This document shows positions 6,237-7,566 of a stretch of DNA of 7,566 nt, piece by piece; positions within the stretch are counted from its first letter, which is position 1; each line of letters starts with the position of its first letter. Below the pieces are notes generated by a model. The model made no database searches, was not told the origin of the DNA, and worked only from the letters and a program-made list of their open reading frames with translations. The stretch covers positions 1-7,566 of the forward strand of contig JANYGR010000370.1 of assembly GCA_025359355.1 (NCBI GenBank), read 5' to 3'. This stretch comes from Bacteroidota bacterium (lineage in GTDB: Bacteria > Bacteroidota > Bacteroidia > B-17B0 > Aurantibacillaceae). The position numbers and the translations under genes are program-made.

Positions 6237-6839
6237 TTATTTTAATCCTTTTTTTAATGCGTTAATTAATAAGTCGGCAACAGTTTCAGGATAATTATTC
6301 ATGAACACTTCAAAGTCGTGATTGTTCATTCCTGTGCTTAATTGAAACATTCTAGCATTTAATATGGGGTATGCGCACAGCGAATGCATAAAGATAAAGA
6401 TCACATACATATTAGATGGCTTCATTTTGCCTGTTTCCTGAAGGTTTTCAAAGTATGATATAAACTTTGCTTTTGGCTTTGTTTTTTTTCTTCTGCTTAA
6501 TAGCAATTCAGGATTTCGATTAATTTCTCCTATCAAAAACAATAATGACTTTGTTTTCAATAAATCAAAAAATTGTACGATAAAATGTCTGAGCTTATTT
6601 TCCCAATGTTCTGAATCGTCATTCCAAGTGGAAACCAATTCCATAAAATCAGACATGGTTTCATCAAAAATATGTTCAAATAAATTTTCCTTACTCCTAA
6701 AATAATAATGCAAGGACGCTTTACTGATTCCTGCTTCATCTGCTATTTGCTGCATTCTTGAGCCAGTATAGCCTTGTGTTTCAAATACCTTTTTAGCGGC
6801 ATCTAAAATCTTTTTTTCAGGCTCTGTTAAGGTTGACAT
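6237..6839 (-). CDS. TetR/AcrR-family repressor, probable regulator of the efflux operon
   Basis: A 200-residue TetR-family regulator. The N-terminal DNA-binding domain spans about 5-55: EKKILDAAKKVFETQGYTG, then the helix-turn-helix MQQIADEAGISKASLHYYF at 29-47 and the typical SKENLF that follows. Residues 60-200 are the variable all-helical ligand-binding and dimerisation domain, with no recognisable ligand signature. Length is usual for the family. The ATG at 6839 gives the standard four or so residues before helix 1. It is the first gene of the operon, with its stop four bases before the tolC-like start, so it is made together with the pump. A perfect inverted repeat overlaps its predicted promoter 20 bases upstream, which points to autorepression relieved by a pumped or related compound. 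The ligand is not predictable from sequence. Confidence 0.93.
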   Translation of the reverse strand: MSTLTEPEKKILDAAKKVFETQGYTGSRMQQIADEAGISKASLHYYFRSKENLFEHIFDETMSDFMELVSTWNDDSEHWENKLRHFIVQFFDLLKTKSLLFLIGEINRNPELLLSRRKKTKPKAKFISYFENLQETGKMKPSNMYVIFIFMHSLCAYPILNARMFQLSTGMNNHDFEVFMNNYPETVADLLINALKKGLK

Positions 6840-6843
6840 AATA

Positions 6844-6855
6844 GTTTAATTAAAC
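6844..6855. repeat. 12-bp perfect palindrome GTTTAATTAAAC
   Basis: GTTTAATTAAAC is its own reverse complement. It sits between the putative operator and the tetR start codon, its centre 17 bases from the operator centre. It would lie in the 5' untranslated leader. It may be a second protein-binding site or a chance product of AT-rich sequence. Only the two terminal G/C pairs make it stand out. Confidence 0.4.
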
Positions 6856-6858
6856 GGT

Positions 6859-6874
6859 TTGACCAAATGGTCAA
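6859..6874. promoter_or_regulatory. Putative TetR operator (7-2-7 inverted repeat)
   Basis: TTGACCA-AA-TGGTCAA is a perfect inverted repeat with 7-bp arms and a 2-base spacer. It is also much richer in G+C than its surroundings. It ends exactly where the -7 box of the operon begins, and the predicted transcription start falls within it. The size and symmetry fit a dimeric TetR-family site. Binding by the adjacent regulator is an inference from position. Confidence 0.72.
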
Positions 6875-6901
6875 CAAATGTAATAATTTTTTATAAACCA
6901 A
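6875..6901 (-). promoter_or_regulatory. Promoter of the tetR-tolC-emrA-emrB operon
   Basis: On the minus strand TACATTTG (6875-6882) is a perfect TAnnTTTG box. A TTG at 6899-6901, within a T-rich run, lies 16 bases further upstream, somewhat closer than usual for a -33 element. Transcription would start near 6868-6870, inside the inverted repeat, giving a leader of about 30 bases before the tetR ATG. The rest of the 168-base gap (6902-7007) is AT-rich with no other clear signal. Confidence 0.55.
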
Positions 6902-7007
6902 AAAATAATTTATTAAATAAAATTAATTAAGAAATAATCTATTAGGACAGCATCAAACTAAAAAACGAACAAGTTAATTTTACACAAGATTTTTTTAAAG
7001 TAAAATA

Positions 7008-7566
7008 TTACTGATTTTTAAAATCACTAATGAGTTTGTACGAATGCAACCTAACTGCATGATCATAAGCTGCGGTAGCAATCATCAATTCATCTGCTTG
7101 TGTTTTATCCAAAAATAGTTGCATCTCTTTTTTTACTTTTTCTGGCCCACCAATAAATGAATAAGTAATCATTTGTTGAAGCGCTGTTTCTTCTGCTGCA
7201 TTCATATTAAACTCATGAGGATTGATGGCAGGTTTTAATTTTTCTCTTTGGCCTTTAATTACACTTAAGTATAATCTTTTAAAGGAAGTGGCTTGCTTCA
7301 TCGCTTCTTCATCGGTATCAGCAACAATGGCGCTTACGCAAGCAATCACATACGGTTTTTGCAATTGTATCGAAGGACGAAAATTTTGATGATATATCGC
7401 TAAGGCTTTATGCAATTGGGCTGGTGCAAAATGACTGGCAAAAGCATAGGGCAATCCTAATGCTGCTGCTAAATGCGCCGAGTCGGTACTAGAGCCTAAT
7501 ATCCAAATAGGAATTTGTAAGCCTTCACCCGGAATAGCCCTCACAGCTGCATTTTTATTAGCACTT
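7008..7566 (-). CDS. Luciferase-like (LLM class) flavin-dependent monooxygenase, C-terminal part
   Basis: This gene is partial because the reading frame stays open to the window edge, so the N-terminal part lies outside. About 185 residues are visible, against roughly 330 for the family. The sequence begins near SANKNAAVRAIPGEGLQIPI, and IWILGSSTDSAHLAAALGLP follows. That block (LGSS..SA.LAA.LG.PYAFASHF) is characteristic of bacterial luciferase-like monooxygenases of the LLM/MsnO8-like group, which use reduced flavin to oxidise organic substrates in the cytoplasm. The later GGPEKVKKEMQLFLDKTQAD block and ADELMIATAAYDHAVRLHSY near the end are also typical. A GTG at 7544 is an internal valine in the conserved VRAIPGEG stretch, not a start. 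It is on the same strand as the efflux operon and 168 bases upstream of tetR, with no strong terminator between, but the operon has its own promoter. Substrate unknown. Confidence 0.88.
   Translation of the reverse strand, partial: SANKNAAVRAIPGEGLQIPIWILGSSTDSAHLAAALGLPYAFASHFAPAQLHKALAIYHQNFRPSIQLQKPYVIACVSAIVADTDEEAMKQATSFKRLYLSVIKGQREKLKPAINPHEFNMNAAEETALQQMITYSFIGGPEKVKKEMQLFLDKTQADELMIATAAYDHAVRLHSYKLISDFKNQ

Noticed and set aside
6557..6739. Minus-strand 60-codon frame inside tetR
   Set aside because: Frame-shifted shadow of tetR, which carries an intact helix-turn-helix in its own frame.
6903..6935. Near-palindromic AT stretches (for example TTTATT-A-AATAAA and TTAATTAA)
   Set aside because: Low-complexity A/T sequence gives such symmetry freely, with no G/C positions to support a specific site.
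7542..7544. GTG as the start codon of the monooxygenase gene
   Set aside because: The frame continues upstream to the window edge without a stop. The Val belongs to the conserved VRAIPGEG stretch in the middle of the family, so the gene is cut by the window edge and is not short.

Overview
This is an AT-rich window (roughly one third G+C by eye) that looks chromosomal and belongs to a Bacteroidota (Bacteroidetes) organism. The promoter-like elements fit the TAnnTTTG -7 box of that phylum. Start codons lack clear Shine-Dalgarno sequences, the tRNA gene encodes no CCA, and the proteins read like Flavobacteriia/Sphingobacteriia-type homologues. Genus cannot be told from the sequence.

Layout from left to right. 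A PfkB-family sugar/nucleoside kinase gene lies on the minus strand with a strong hairpin terminator after it. Divergent from it is a tRNA-Asn(GUU) gene on the plus strand with its own promoter and terminator. Converging on the tRNA is a minus-strand gene for an exported dienelactone hydrolase-family alpha/beta hydrolase, also with a hairpin terminator. The next 4.6 kb is one tightly packed minus-strand operon whose transcription order is tetR, tolC-like, emrA-like, emrB-like, with gaps of 4, 5 and 7 bases. At the right edge is the C-terminal part of a luciferase-like flavin-dependent monooxygenase gene, which runs out of the window.

The four-gene operon is a complete Gram-negative tripartite drug-efflux system: a 14-helix DHA2-type inner-membrane antiporter, a periplasmic adaptor with a coiled-coil hairpin, an outer-membrane channel, and a repressor. 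Upstream of tetR is a perfect 7-2-7 inverted repeat (TTGACCA-AA-TGGTCAA) that directly abuts a perfect TAnnTTTG box, so the predicted start of transcription lies inside the repeat. This suggests that the TetR protein represses its own gene and the pump together.

I do not see a novel system here. The families are known and the arrangement is ordinary for Bacteroidota. The points most worth a second look are the operator/promoter geometry, the TTG start codon of the emrB-like gene, the absence of a convincing terminator after the pump operon, and the variant adaptor tip motif. No mobile element, CRISPR array, origin or pseudogene was found. No stretch over 300 bases lacks a gene.
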